A program made the translations under genes and the position numbers. Positions 6,707 to 14,774 of a DNA stretch of 64,000 nucleotides are shown here, in pieces; the stretch's first letter is position 1; each line of letters opens with the position of its first letter. The notes below the pieces were generated by a model. That model searched no databases. It had not been told where the DNA came from and worked only from the letters and a program-made list of their open reading frames with translations. The DNA comes from DASYKS01 sp035995205 (GTDB taxonomy: Bacteria > Acidobacteriota > Thermoanaerobaculia > Multivoradales > UBA5704): NCBI GenBank assembly GCA_035995205.1, contig DASYKS010000106.1, positions 104,347-168,346 on the forward strand. Direction: 5' to 3'.

Positions 6707-8812
6707 TTAGGTCTTGCCCGTCCGCCCCGCCGCCCGGGCCATCAGCAGCTCCTGGGAATCGCGCGGCTCTTCGCCCGGGGCGGGGCGGCGTTGGACGTAG
6801 GTTCCGTCGGCGTGGAGGTCCCAGGCCTTGACGTTGTCGGCGAGCTGCAGGTCGATCAGGGCGGAGAGCTCTGCCTGGAGCGCCGGGTCCTCGACCGGGG
6901 CGATCGCCTCGACCCGGTAGTCGAGGTTCCGCGACATCCAGTCGGCCGAACCGATGAAGTATTCCGGCGCCCCGCCGTTGCCGAAGTAGAAGATCCGCGC
7001 GTGCTCCAAGAAGCGGCCGACGATCGACAGCACCCGGACCGTCTCGCTCCGCCCGGCGACGCCCGGCCGCAGGCGGCAGATGCCGCGCACGATCAGGTCG
7101 ATTTTGACCCCCTGGGCGCTCGCGTCGTACAGCGCCTCCACGATCTGGGGGTCTTCGAGCGAGTTCATCTTCGCGAGGATGTGACCGCCGCGTCCCGCCT
7201 TCTGGTGCTCGACCTCGCGCGCGATCAGCTCCAGGAACCGCCGGCGCATGTTGAACGGCGCCACCAGGAGCTTCTCGAACGTCGGTTGATGGACGTAGCC
7301 GGTGAGCACGTTGAACAGCTGGCCGACGTCCGCCGCGAGCGCCTCGTTCGAAGTGAACAGGCCGAGATCGGTATAGACCCGCGCGGTCTCGGCGTTGTAG
7401 TTGCCGGTCGCGATGTGGACGTAGGTGCGGATCGCGTCCTTCTCCTGCCGGACGACCAGCGCAACCTTCGTATGGGTCTTGAAACCGACCACGCCGTAGG
7501 CGACGTGGGCGCCCGCCTCTTCCAGGGCTTCGGCCCAGCCGATGTTCCGCTCTTCGTCGAAGCGCGCTTTGAGCTCGATCGTCGCCGCGACCTGTTTGCC
7601 CGCACCGGCCGCGCGGATCAACGAGCGCATGACCGACGAGTCGGACGACGTGCGATAGAGCGTCTGCTTGATTCCCAGCACGGCGGGGTCGTCGGCCGCT
7701 GCGTCGAGGAACCGCTGCACGCTCGCCGGGAACGAGTCGTAGGGATGGTGGACCAGCAGGTCGCCCGCGGCGATGGCGCGGAAGATGTCGACCTCTTCGC
7801 CCGGCTCGGCGTGCAGGCGCGGGGGAGTCTGCGGCGTCCAGGTGCCGAACTTGAGCGCCGGCAAGGGCGCGGCGCAGAGCACGGTGAGATCCTTGAGCCC
7901 CAGGGGAGCTTCCACCTCGTAGACCTCGTCGGTCGCGATCTCCAGCTCGTCGCACAGCAGCTCGCACATCCAGTCGGGCATACCGGTCTCGATCTCGATC
8001 CGCACCACCGTGGCGAAGCGCCGCTCGCGCAGCTCCTCCTGGATCGATTCGAGCAGGTCGTCGGCAGGTTCCTCGTAACGCTGGACGTCGGCGTTCCGGG
8101 TCACCCGGAACGGCTGGCAGGCGACGATCTCCATGCCCGGGAAAAGGCGCACGAGATGGTGCTTGATCACCTCTTCGAGCGCGACGTAGCGCAGGGTGCC
8201 CGGCAGCTCCAGGAAGCGCGGCAGGCTGCCGGGAACCTTCACCCGCGCGAAGCGCACCTTCTCGTCGTCCGGCGCACGCACCGCGACCGCGAGCGAGATC
8301 GACAGGTTCGAGATGAACGGAAACGGATGCGCGGGATCGACCGCGAGCGGCGTGAGAATCGGAAACAGCCGCTTTTCGAACTCGTCGCCCAGGTAGCTCC
8401 GCTCCTTGGCGTCGAGGCGGTCCCAGCCGACGATCTCCAGCCCGTGGAGGCTGAGCGCCGGGCGCAGCTCCTCGCGCAGCAGCCGCCGCTGCCGTTCGAG
8501 CAGCGGTCGCAAACGATCCTGGATCTCCGCCAGCTGTTGCACCGGCGTCCGGCCGTCCGGCGTGAGCTGGCGCAGGTTGCTCGCCACCTGCTGTTTCAGG
8601 CCCCCCACCCGCTTCATGAAGAACTCGTCGAGATTGCTGTCGAAGATCGCGACGAAACGGAGCCGTTCGAGCAACGGGTTCGTGCCGTCCTCCGCCTCCG
8701 CGAGCACCCGGGCGTTGAAGTCGATCCAGGACAGCTCGCGATTGAAGAACAGGGCGGGCGCTTCCGTGGCAGCGGGCGGGGCGGAGCGGGGACGTTTCTT
8801 CGCGGCGGCCAC
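6707..8812 (-). CDS. ppk1: polyphosphate kinase
   Basis: PPK1 reversibly transfers the terminal phosphate of ATP to inorganic polyphosphate. The 701-residue length is typical. The N-terminal domain begins FFNRELSWIDFNARVLAEA, followed by IFDSNLDEFFMKRVGGLKQQ. HHPYDSF, KQTLYRTSSDS and TYVHIATGNYN follow; His466 in the last corresponds to the phosphorylated catalytic histidine of the family. The C-terminal domain contains YFGNGGAPEYFIGSADWMSRNLDYR. The start codon is GTG. The gene is monocistronic, divergent from the Cys-rich peptide. The CHAD and SixA-like genes at 43.5-45.1 kb belong to families often linked to polyphosphate or phosphohistidine metabolism. Confidence 0.97.
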   Translation of the reverse strand: MAAAKKRPRSAPPAATEAPALFFNRELSWIDFNARVLAEAEDGTNPLLERLRFVAIFDSNLDEFFMKRVGGLKQQVASNLRQLTPDGRTPVQQLAEIQDRLRPLLERQRRLLREELRPALSLHGLEIVGWDRLDAKERSYLGDEFEKRLFPILTPLAVDPAHPFPFISNLSISLAVAVRAPDDEKVRFARVKVPGSLPRFLELPGTLRYVALEEVIKHHLVRLFPGMEIVACQPFRVTRNADVQRYEEPADDLLESIQEELRERRFATVVRIEIETGMPDWMCELLCDELEIATDEVYEVEAPLGLKDLTVLCAAPLPALKFGTWTPQTPPRLHAEPGEEVDIFRAIAAGDLLVHHPYDSFPASVQRFLDAAADDPAVLGIKQTLYRTSSDSSVMRSLIRAAGAGKQVAATIELKARFDEERNIGWAEALEEAGAHVAYGVVGFKTHTKVALVVRQEKDAIRTYVHIATGNYNAETARVYTDLGLFTSNEALAADVGQLFNVLTGYVHQPTFEKLLVAPFNMRRRFLELIAREVEHQKAGRGGHILAKMNSLEDPQIVEALYDASAQGVKIDLIVRGICRLRPGVAGRSETVRVLSIVGRFLEHARIFYFGNGGAPEYFIGSADWMSRNLDYRVEAIAPVEDPALQAELSALIDLQLADNVKAWDLHADGTYVQRRPAPGEEPRDSQELLMARAAGRTGKT

Positions 8813-9032
8813 GGGTCGGTCCTTTTTCGAGGCGAAAGAGCGGAACGGGGGGAGATGCTGCCACGACGACGGACTCCGAAGGGTGACGACGGCGTGACAG
8901 AGAGAATTCTACCTTCTCGACAGCGTCAACCGATCTTTACACTTCTAAAGCATCCCCCGAGTCTCTACGATCATCCGGTGACCCCACTGCGCCGGCCCGT
9001 TCGGCCGACGCCTCTCCGAGGAGGACGTACCG

Positions 9033-9329
9033 ATGAAGCTCGCGCTCGTGCTCGCCTTCGCCTTGCTCGCCCTATCCCTGCCGGCTGCCGCAGCCGCAAC
9101 CGCTCCGGTGGCAGCCTCGATTCAGGCGCCCGCCGCAGACCAGGTCCCGAATCCGGAATTCCTGCGCGCGACGATCACCTACTACTGCTGGTACCTGGAT
9201 CAGACGAGCTGTAACTCGGTTGGGGCAACCCAAACCTGTACCGATGTCTGCGATTACTTCTACACCTGCACCTGCCAGCAGCCCTGGGGTGGCGGCTCGC
9301 CAGTCTGGGCCTGCCCGTCCACCTGCTGA
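9033..9329 (+). CDS. small secreted Cys-rich protein
   Basis: A 98-residue protein with a clear signal peptide (MKLALVLAFALLALSLPAAAAA) and a C-terminal 50-residue region holding eight cysteines in a YYC/TSC/QTC/DVC/YTC/TC/WAC/STC pattern plus many Tyr and Trp. An AGGAGGACG ribosome site precedes the ATG. The even number of cysteines in an exported chain suggests four disulfides. No family is recognised. It converges on the flavin-dependent halogenase-like gene 140 bases downstream. Confidence 0.78.
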   Translation: MKLALVLAFALLALSLPAAAAATAPVAASIQAPAADQVPNPEFLRATITYYCWYLDQTSCNSVGATQTCTDVCDYFYTCTCQQPWGGGSPVWACPSTC

Positions 9330-9384
9330 TAGAGCAGCTTCGCCCGGCTGAGATTCTCCGCTCCCAAGACCGCTCGGACGTTGG

Positions 9385-9411
9385 GCCGAGCTGGTGCTCG
9401 GCGGTCCCGGG
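9385..9411. repeat. single copy of a REP-like unit
   Basis: The unit begins GCCGAGCTGGTGCTCGGCGG and contains the hairpin CCGAGC-TGGT-GCTCGG. The same 24-base core recurs as both arms of the inverted repeat at 12152-12233. It lies between the convergent Cys-rich peptide and halogenase-like genes. Confidence 0.75.
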
Positions 9412-9471
9412 GAAAGCACCTCCAGGGAACAGTTCAGCCCTGGCCTCTTCTGGCTAACCGCTGACCGCTCT

Positions 9472-11148
9472 TCAGCCCGCGTACGCCCGCGGCGGCTTGC
9501 GGCGGAGGCTCCGCTCGCCCCACTTGACGTGCTCGGACAGGAGTGTTGCGACGCTCACGTCGAAGAACGCCTTCTTCATGAACTTCGGCGCCGAGGTTTT
9601 TCCCCACGCCACGAACTTCAGGATGCCGGGTTTCGTGGTGTCGCTCAGGAAGCGCCGCCTCGGGGAGGTAAGCTCCATCATCGGCGGGATGAAGTCCGCT
9701 TTCTCAAACAGCGCGTAGATCCCGCGCGCGGCCTCCTGCGGCGAGATCCGGTCGGCTTCGGAGCTCTCCACCAGCTCGCACGCCTCGTGGAACAGCACGT
9801 TCCACCCCTCGATCCCGCCTCCGAGCGTCCGGAACGGCGTGTGATGCAGCACCCGGAGGTACTCACGATCGCCCGTCTCCGCGTACTTCAGGTGTGCCCG
9901 GGTGAGGCGCAGCGATTCCAGGAACGCGCCGATGCCATACACCCGGTACCAGGCATTCCAGAGATCGAAGCTCCGGAAGGCAGCATAGGAGCAGGCGACG
10001 GTGCGATCGTTGTACGCGAGCCCGGTCTGCACCACGTCCTCGATGTGCTGAAACCGCGCGCGAGAGAAGTTGTCGTCCTTGAGCGCTTCGAGCACCTGGT
10101 CCGCCACCGCATGCACCGTGCCGGTGGTGTGGAACATCCCGCGCGAAAAGAGGGCGTCGACCGCGCCCGCCGCGTGCCCCATGAGGCACCAGCGATCGCC
10201 CACCACCTGGGTGGCGGCATACTGGAGCCGCTCCGTCGAAACCCAGTCGCGGACGGGCCGCGCGGTCTCGAACTGCGGCGTGATGCTCGGATACCGGTGG
10301 ATGAAATCCTTGAATTCGTCGTACGGATCCCCAGGCGGGCGGGGATGCCGGCGCGAGTCGAGGTTCACCCCCACGCTGCACAGCGGGTTGGTCGCGTTCG
10401 GATGATTGTTGAACGGGATGACCCAGAACCACCCGCCGTCGAAGATGTGATGCAGCGTCCCCTCGTGGAGCGGGCTGGGGAGCCCCTGAGACCGAAGCGA
10501 GTGGCCGATCGTGTGGTAGGGACGGACTCCCACCATGTGCGTGAACAGCGCGCGCGAGTGGGTGCGCGCCATCAGCGGCTTCGGGCGCAGATCGAACTTC
10601 GTGGCCAGGAGCGATCGGTACCCGCCCGCATCCGCCAGGAATTTCGCCGAAAATTTCTCTCCCTTGGTGGTCTCGACCTCGACGCAATCCTCACGGCAAT
10701 CTACCTTGCAGACCTCGGTCCGCTGCCGGACGTCCGCGCCGTATCTCACCGCCGCCGCCATCATGTACGCGTCGATGTCCTGACGGAACATGTGGAGCTC
10801 GTGCCCGTACGGCATGCTGGGGATCGGGATCTGGGTGCATTCCTCCGCCTTCTGCGCTTGCCCCGGGCGGTGATAGACGAAGGAGAAATTCTTCTTCACG
10901 CCGCAGTTGGACGTGATCTCGCGCTGCGTCGTCTGGATCGTGCTGATGTACCCGATCTCCGGCACGTCGAAGCGCTCGGCCGTCAGCCGCATCATCTCCG
11001 AGCTTTCGAGGATCATCGATTCACCCAGCGCAAAACGCGGATGGACCTCCTTCTCGATCAGCAGCACCTTGCGCCCCTGTCGCGCGAAGATGGCCCCGAG
11101 CATCGTCCCGGCGATCCCGGTCCCGAGGATGATGATGTCGTATAGCAT
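9472..11148 (-). CDS. flavin-dependent halogenase-like FAD enzyme
   Basis: A 558-residue FAD-binding monooxygenase-fold enzyme. IIILGTGIAGTMLG is the N-terminal dinucleotide-binding turn, FALGESMI matches the GES segment of the halogenase superfamily, and WFWVIP (Trp240 to Pro245) fits the WxWxIP signature that separates flavin-dependent halogenases from ordinary hydroxylases. These enzymes use FADH2, oxygen and chloride or bromide to halogenate an aromatic substrate, usually with a separate flavin reductase; none is seen nearby. The substrate cannot be told. A close relative without halogenase activity is possible, since the lysine that guides HOX was not placed with confidence. Confidence 0.78.
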   Translation of the reverse strand: MLYDIIILGTGIAGTMLGAIFARQGRKVLLIEKEVHPRFALGESMILESSEMMRLTAERFDVPEIGYISTIQTTQREITSNCGVKKNFSFVYHRPGQAQKAEECTQIPIPSMPYGHELHMFRQDIDAYMMAAAVRYGADVRQRTEVCKVDCREDCVEVETTKGEKFSAKFLADAGGYRSLLATKFDLRPKPLMARTHSRALFTHMVGVRPYHTIGHSLRSQGLPSPLHEGTLHHIFDGGWFWVIPFNNHPNATNPLCSVGVNLDSRRHPRPPGDPYDEFKDFIHRYPSITPQFETARPVRDWVSTERLQYAATQVVGDRWCLMGHAAGAVDALFSRGMFHTTGTVHAVADQVLEALKDDNFSRARFQHIEDVVQTGLAYNDRTVACSYAAFRSFDLWNAWYRVYGIGAFLESLRLTRAHLKYAETGDREYLRVLHHTPFRTLGGGIEGWNVLFHEACELVESSEADRISPQEAARGIYALFEKADFIPPMMELTSPRRRFLSDTTKPGILKFVAWGKTSAPKFMKKAFFDVSVATLLSEHVKWGERSLRRKPPRAYAG

Positions 11149-11212
11149 AAGAGACTCCGGAGGAGTGAATCATAGACGATGCTCCTTGTCGAGCAGACGG
11201 GGCCGGCCGCTC

Positions 11213-12046
11213 TTACCCCAACCGCTTGGCCGTGACCAGCAGGTCCGGGTCCCACACCGTAAGGGTCGAGGCGGGCGTTTCCGCGGAAAAACGCAGGCGG
11301 ACCGCCTCGGCACCCGCGGGAGAAAACGCCCGCTCGCCGCGATGGGCAAGTGCCCGCGGCGTACCGTCCCCCCGGCGCACGGCGAGGCTCTTGCCGGCGG
11401 CGCTCACCTTGGCCATCTCGACCACTAGCACCTCTTGCTTGCCGGGCCCGAACACGTAGCTGCCGAGCAGGGCGTCGCGGTCGGCATCGGCGAGCGGCTG
11501 GATTGCGAGCTTCGGGTCCGCATCGCCGAGCGTTTCGAGATAGCTCAGCACCGGGAGCGCCCGCTCCCCACCGGCTTTCGCATGGGAGAGTAGGGTGATG
11601 CCGTGCGGCCCGGTGATTTTCTGAATTCCAGGCGAGGCGGCGATCCAGGCTTTGACCACCTCCAACTGTCCGAGCATGGTCGCCGAGAACAGATCGGGCC
11701 GCGCCCCGTGGGCGATCAGCAGCTCGGCGATCTCCCGGTTGCCGACGTGAGACGCCGCCCCGAGCGCGCTCTCGAAGTCGCCGAACCCCCAATCCCACGT
11801 CGCCCGGGCGAGCGCCGGCCGCGCCTCGACCAGCTCCCCCACCCGGGCGAGGTTGAAGTGGGAGACCCCGACCATCTCGCGCACCAGCTCCGGCGGTTCG
11901 GCCGGGAAGGTGTCGGGGAGGGGGGAAGAGGCGGCGGCGGAGGTGGGAGCCGCGCTCGCCGGTTCGGCGGAAAAGGTGGGGCGGGCGAGCAGAAGGGTCG
12001 AACCGGCGGCGAGCAGATGGCGGCGAGAGAGGGGGGCGAGGGACAT
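11213..12046 (-). CDS. exported ankyrin-repeat protein
   Basis: A 277-residue protein whose N-terminus, LSRRHLLAAGSTLLLA, is a twin-arginine-like signal, so export in a folded state is likely. The middle contains ankyrin-type units (NREIAELLIAHGARPDLFSATMLGQLEVVKAWI), and the C-terminus is a beta-rich domain ending in VWDPDLLVTAKRLG. No enzyme motif is seen; a protein-binding role outside the cytoplasm is inferred. It lies 64 bases upstream of the halogenase-like gene on the same strand and may be co-transcribed with it. Confidence 0.72.
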   Translation of the reverse strand: MSLAPLSRRHLLAAGSTLLLARPTFSAEPASAAPTSAAASSPLPDTFPAEPPELVREMVGVSHFNLARVGELVEARPALARATWDWGFGDFESALGAASHVGNREIAELLIAHGARPDLFSATMLGQLEVVKAWIAASPGIQKITGPHGITLLSHAKAGGERALPVLSYLETLGDADPKLAIQPLADADRDALLGSYVFGPGKQEVLVVEMAKVSAAGKSLAVRRGDGTPRALAHRGERAFSPAGAEAVRLRFSAETPASTLTVWDPDLLVTAKRLG

Positions 12047-12151
12047 GAGTGGATTCCTCCGAAGGGGTCACGCGTTCGAAGGGGAAGGTACGGCGCGGGG
12101 ATGTTGGCGGCGATCGATTCGAGGTGAGGAAGGGGTGAGGATGTGATTTTC

Positions 12152-12233
12152 CCTGGGATCGCCGAGCACCAGCTCGGCCGCTGGAGCGATCTTCGCCGCC
12201 CCGGGTGCCGAGCTGGTGCTCGGCGGTCCCAGG
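12152..12233. repeat. REP-like inverted repeat (27-base arms)
   Basis: Arms 12152-12178 and 12207-12233 are reverse complements with one mismatch. Each arm contains the GCCGAGCTGGTGCTCGGCGG unit also seen once at 9385. It fills the gap between the STAND NTPase stop (12240) and the ankyrin gene. This looks like a paired REP element; whether it terminates transcription or binds a protein is unknown. Confidence 0.82.
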
Positions 12234-12239
12234 AGAAGC

Positions 12240-14723
12240 TCAGGCGCCCAACACCGCCTCCGTATCCATCAGCTCCCCCAACCGCCGACCGTAGCCGTGC
12301 TTCTCGATCAACCGGCGCGCTTCGGCTAGGGCATTCCGGTCGTCGAAGAGGCGCCCTCGATAGAGAGCGATATCCGCCAAGAGCAACGGCATCGGCCCCC
12401 GCTCCGCGATCTCCTGGGCCTCGTCCAGATCGGCGCAGGCGCCGGTTGGATTGCCCTCCAAGCAGAAAAGCCAGGCTCGGGGGAGGAGGCCGCGGGAAAG
12501 GTATTGCAGTTGCCCCGCGCGGCGGAGGCTGATCAGGGCATGCTCGATCTTGGCTCTCGCGGGGGCGAGATCGGAGTCTTCGAGAATCGCCCGACAGAGG
12601 GCGGCTCGCCCGAGCGTCAGGCGATCGAGGGCGAGGTCGAGAAGGGGTGTGTCGCTCGATCCCTCGGCGTCTCCAAGCGTTTGCGCGGCCCGCTCCTCGA
12701 TCTCGCGGATTGTCTCCAAGGCCGGCCCTTCCGCTCCCGCCCGGCCGCCCCGCCACGCCGACCGTTCGACTTCGGCGAGAAGCAAATCGCAGAGCAAAAA
12801 GCCGCGTAGCGAGTAGAGGAGCGGGTAACGAGGCTGCTGGTCGGCCTGCATCCGTTCCGCCTCGCGGAACAGCGCCAGCGCCTCGGCCTCGCGGCCCGCC
12901 TGGTGCAACGCGTCGGCGTGGTTGGTACGGAAGGCGCTTCGCAGATCGGCATCCCCGCCGCGGTCGGCCAGGGCGACGGACCGCTCGGCGTCCCGCACCG
13001 CCGCGGGAATGTCGCCCAGGGTCAGCTCCAGCTCGCCCAGGTTCGAAGCGACTCTCGCGGCGTACGTCCAGTTCTCCAGTCGGGTGTAGGTTTCCAAACC
13101 CGCCTGAAGCGGCTCCAGGGCCTCGGTCAGCCGGCCCAAGGCGCGCAGGCAATAGGCGGCGTGGTTCAGCAGCCAGGCCCGGGCGCCTTCGACCAGCTCG
13201 GGCGAGACGCGAAGCCAGGGCCGATCGAAAAAGCACGCCACGGCGCCGAGGTCGGTACCGAACGCTCCGAGTTTCTTTACCGGATAGCCTTCCCGGCGGG
13301 AGATGCGGCCGGCGTAGATTTCGACGCTTTCCCCATAACGCCCCGCGTGGCAAGCATGGGCCACCGCCTGGTAGAGCGGCTGTAGCCCTTCGAGCGTGTC
13401 GGGCTGGTGGGGGGTCGAGTCCCGCAGGTGCTCGAACAGCCGAGAATGCGCGGCGCGCCAGGCTTCGGGGACCTTCTCGCGAAGCCAACGGGCGAAGTAT
13501 TCGCGGACGAGCGGGTGGGCGTCGAGACCGCCTTCGGCGGTGGGAGACAAGAGACGGCAATCGGTAAGGCGAGAGACGGCGAAATCCCAGTCTTCCTCGT
13601 CGATCCCCGCGATCGCATCCGAGAGGCCGGGAATCGCCGGCTCCTTGCGCAACGCGCCGAGGCAACCGGAATCCGCGGGGCGGTCGAAAAGTCCGAGCAG
13701 GCGAAGAATGGCGAGCTGCCGGGCGCCCTCTTCGTTCTCGCCGCCCAGCCAGTTTTCGTAGGCCGTGATCGCCTGGAACGCATAGCTGCCCGTCCTCTCA
13801 TCGGCTTTCTTCAAGTCCACCCGATCCCGCCGCCGCACGTCGCCACCGTGCGCTTTCGCGAGGTAGCTCCCGAGCAGGTTGATCGTCAACGCGTGGCCGT
13901 CCAGATCCTCGACCAGCTTCTCCAACTCCGCCTGGGCTCCCCAGACCTGAAGCTTTTCGAGCATCGCCACCCCGGCCGCCGTGCCGAGCCGCTCCAGCGA
14001 CCACTCAGGCGCCGAACTGCCGTGAAACGCCGCGAGATCCTTCACGCTCTCCCGCGTCGTCACTACGCACAGTCCAGGATTCCGGGCCGCCAACCCCTTC
14101 AGCAGCGCCGTCACCCCCGGGTCCTTCAACTGCCCGACCAACGGGCTCGACGGCGGATACTGGAGCGGCTCCAGGCCGTCCAGGATCAACAGCGCCTTGC
14201 GTCTCGCGATCAGCTCGGCGAGCTTGCCGCCCTTGTCCCACCCGGGAAGCGCGCTGTCGGCGATTTTCTCCCCCTCCTCCCCGCCGAAAAACCGCAACGC
14301 CGCCGCGATGAACGGCTCGCCGGAGGCGGAGGCTTCCTCCCTCGTCCCCTGGCTGTAGAACGACCAATCGAAAAAATCGGCTTCGCCAAGGTCCAAACCC
14401 GCCGCCCACTTCGCCACCAGGGAGGTCTTGCCGACGCCGCCCCAGGCGACGAGCGTCACGATGCGGACCTTCGGATCGGCCCAGGCGGCGTCCAGCCGCG
14501 CCAGCTCGGCTTCTCGGCCGAACAGCTCTTCGGCGACGTGGGTGAGGCGGGTCGGGGCGACCTTGGGCGGAGCCACGGCCGGCGGGGGCTCGGCGAGGTG
14601 GACGTGGATTCCGCCGTGGACATCCCTGCCGACCGCGATTCCGCCGTGCGTCGCCGTGACCGCGGTCCCGCCGTTCGCATGCGCTTCGGCGTTCGTCGGG
14701 GGTTGGTTCTCGGGCTCGCTCAC
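12240..14723 (-). CDS. STAND-type NTPase with TPR repeats
   Basis: An 827-residue signal-transduction ATPase. Residues 1-45 form a Gly/Thr/His-rich repeat-like segment (HGGIAVGRDVHGGIHVH). The NTPase core has a Walker A loop AWGGVGKTSLV (Lys99), a Walker-B-like ALLILDGLEPL and a sensor-like VVTTRE, as in NB-ARC/NACHT-type switch ATPases. The C-terminal half is tetratricopeptide repeats, the usual ligand-sensing part. No separate enzymatic effector domain is evident. The GTG start at 14723 is preceded by AAGGGAA; the frame stays open upstream only as antisense to the next gene. Proteins of this plan act in regulation or antiphage defence, and context does not decide here. Confidence 0.8.
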   Translation of the reverse strand: MSEPENQPPTNAEAHANGGTAVTATHGGIAVGRDVHGGIHVHLAEPPPAVAPPKVAPTRLTHVAEELFGREAELARLDAAWADPKVRIVTLVAWGGVGKTSLVAKWAAGLDLGEADFFDWSFYSQGTREEASASGEPFIAAALRFFGGEEGEKIADSALPGWDKGGKLAELIARRKALLILDGLEPLQYPPSSPLVGQLKDPGVTALLKGLAARNPGLCVVTTRESVKDLAAFHGSSAPEWSLERLGTAAGVAMLEKLQVWGAQAELEKLVEDLDGHALTINLLGSYLAKAHGGDVRRRDRVDLKKADERTGSYAFQAITAYENWLGGENEEGARQLAILRLLGLFDRPADSGCLGALRKEPAIPGLSDAIAGIDEEDWDFAVSRLTDCRLLSPTAEGGLDAHPLVREYFARWLREKVPEAWRAAHSRLFEHLRDSTPHQPDTLEGLQPLYQAVAHACHAGRYGESVEIYAGRISRREGYPVKKLGAFGTDLGAVACFFDRPWLRVSPELVEGARAWLLNHAAYCLRALGRLTEALEPLQAGLETYTRLENWTYAARVASNLGELELTLGDIPAAVRDAERSVALADRGGDADLRSAFRTNHADALHQAGREAEALALFREAERMQADQQPRYPLLYSLRGFLLCDLLLAEVERSAWRGGRAGAEGPALETIREIEERAAQTLGDAEGSSDTPLLDLALDRLTLGRAALCRAILEDSDLAPARAKIEHALISLRRAGQLQYLSRGLLPRAWLFCLEGNPTGACADLDEAQEIAERGPMPLLLADIALYRGRLFDDRNALAEARRLIEKHGYGRRLGELMDTEAVLGA

Positions 14724-14774
14724 GGTGTTCCCTTGCCGGTCAGTGCCAAGGATAACGCTACAATCTCGCCCCCG

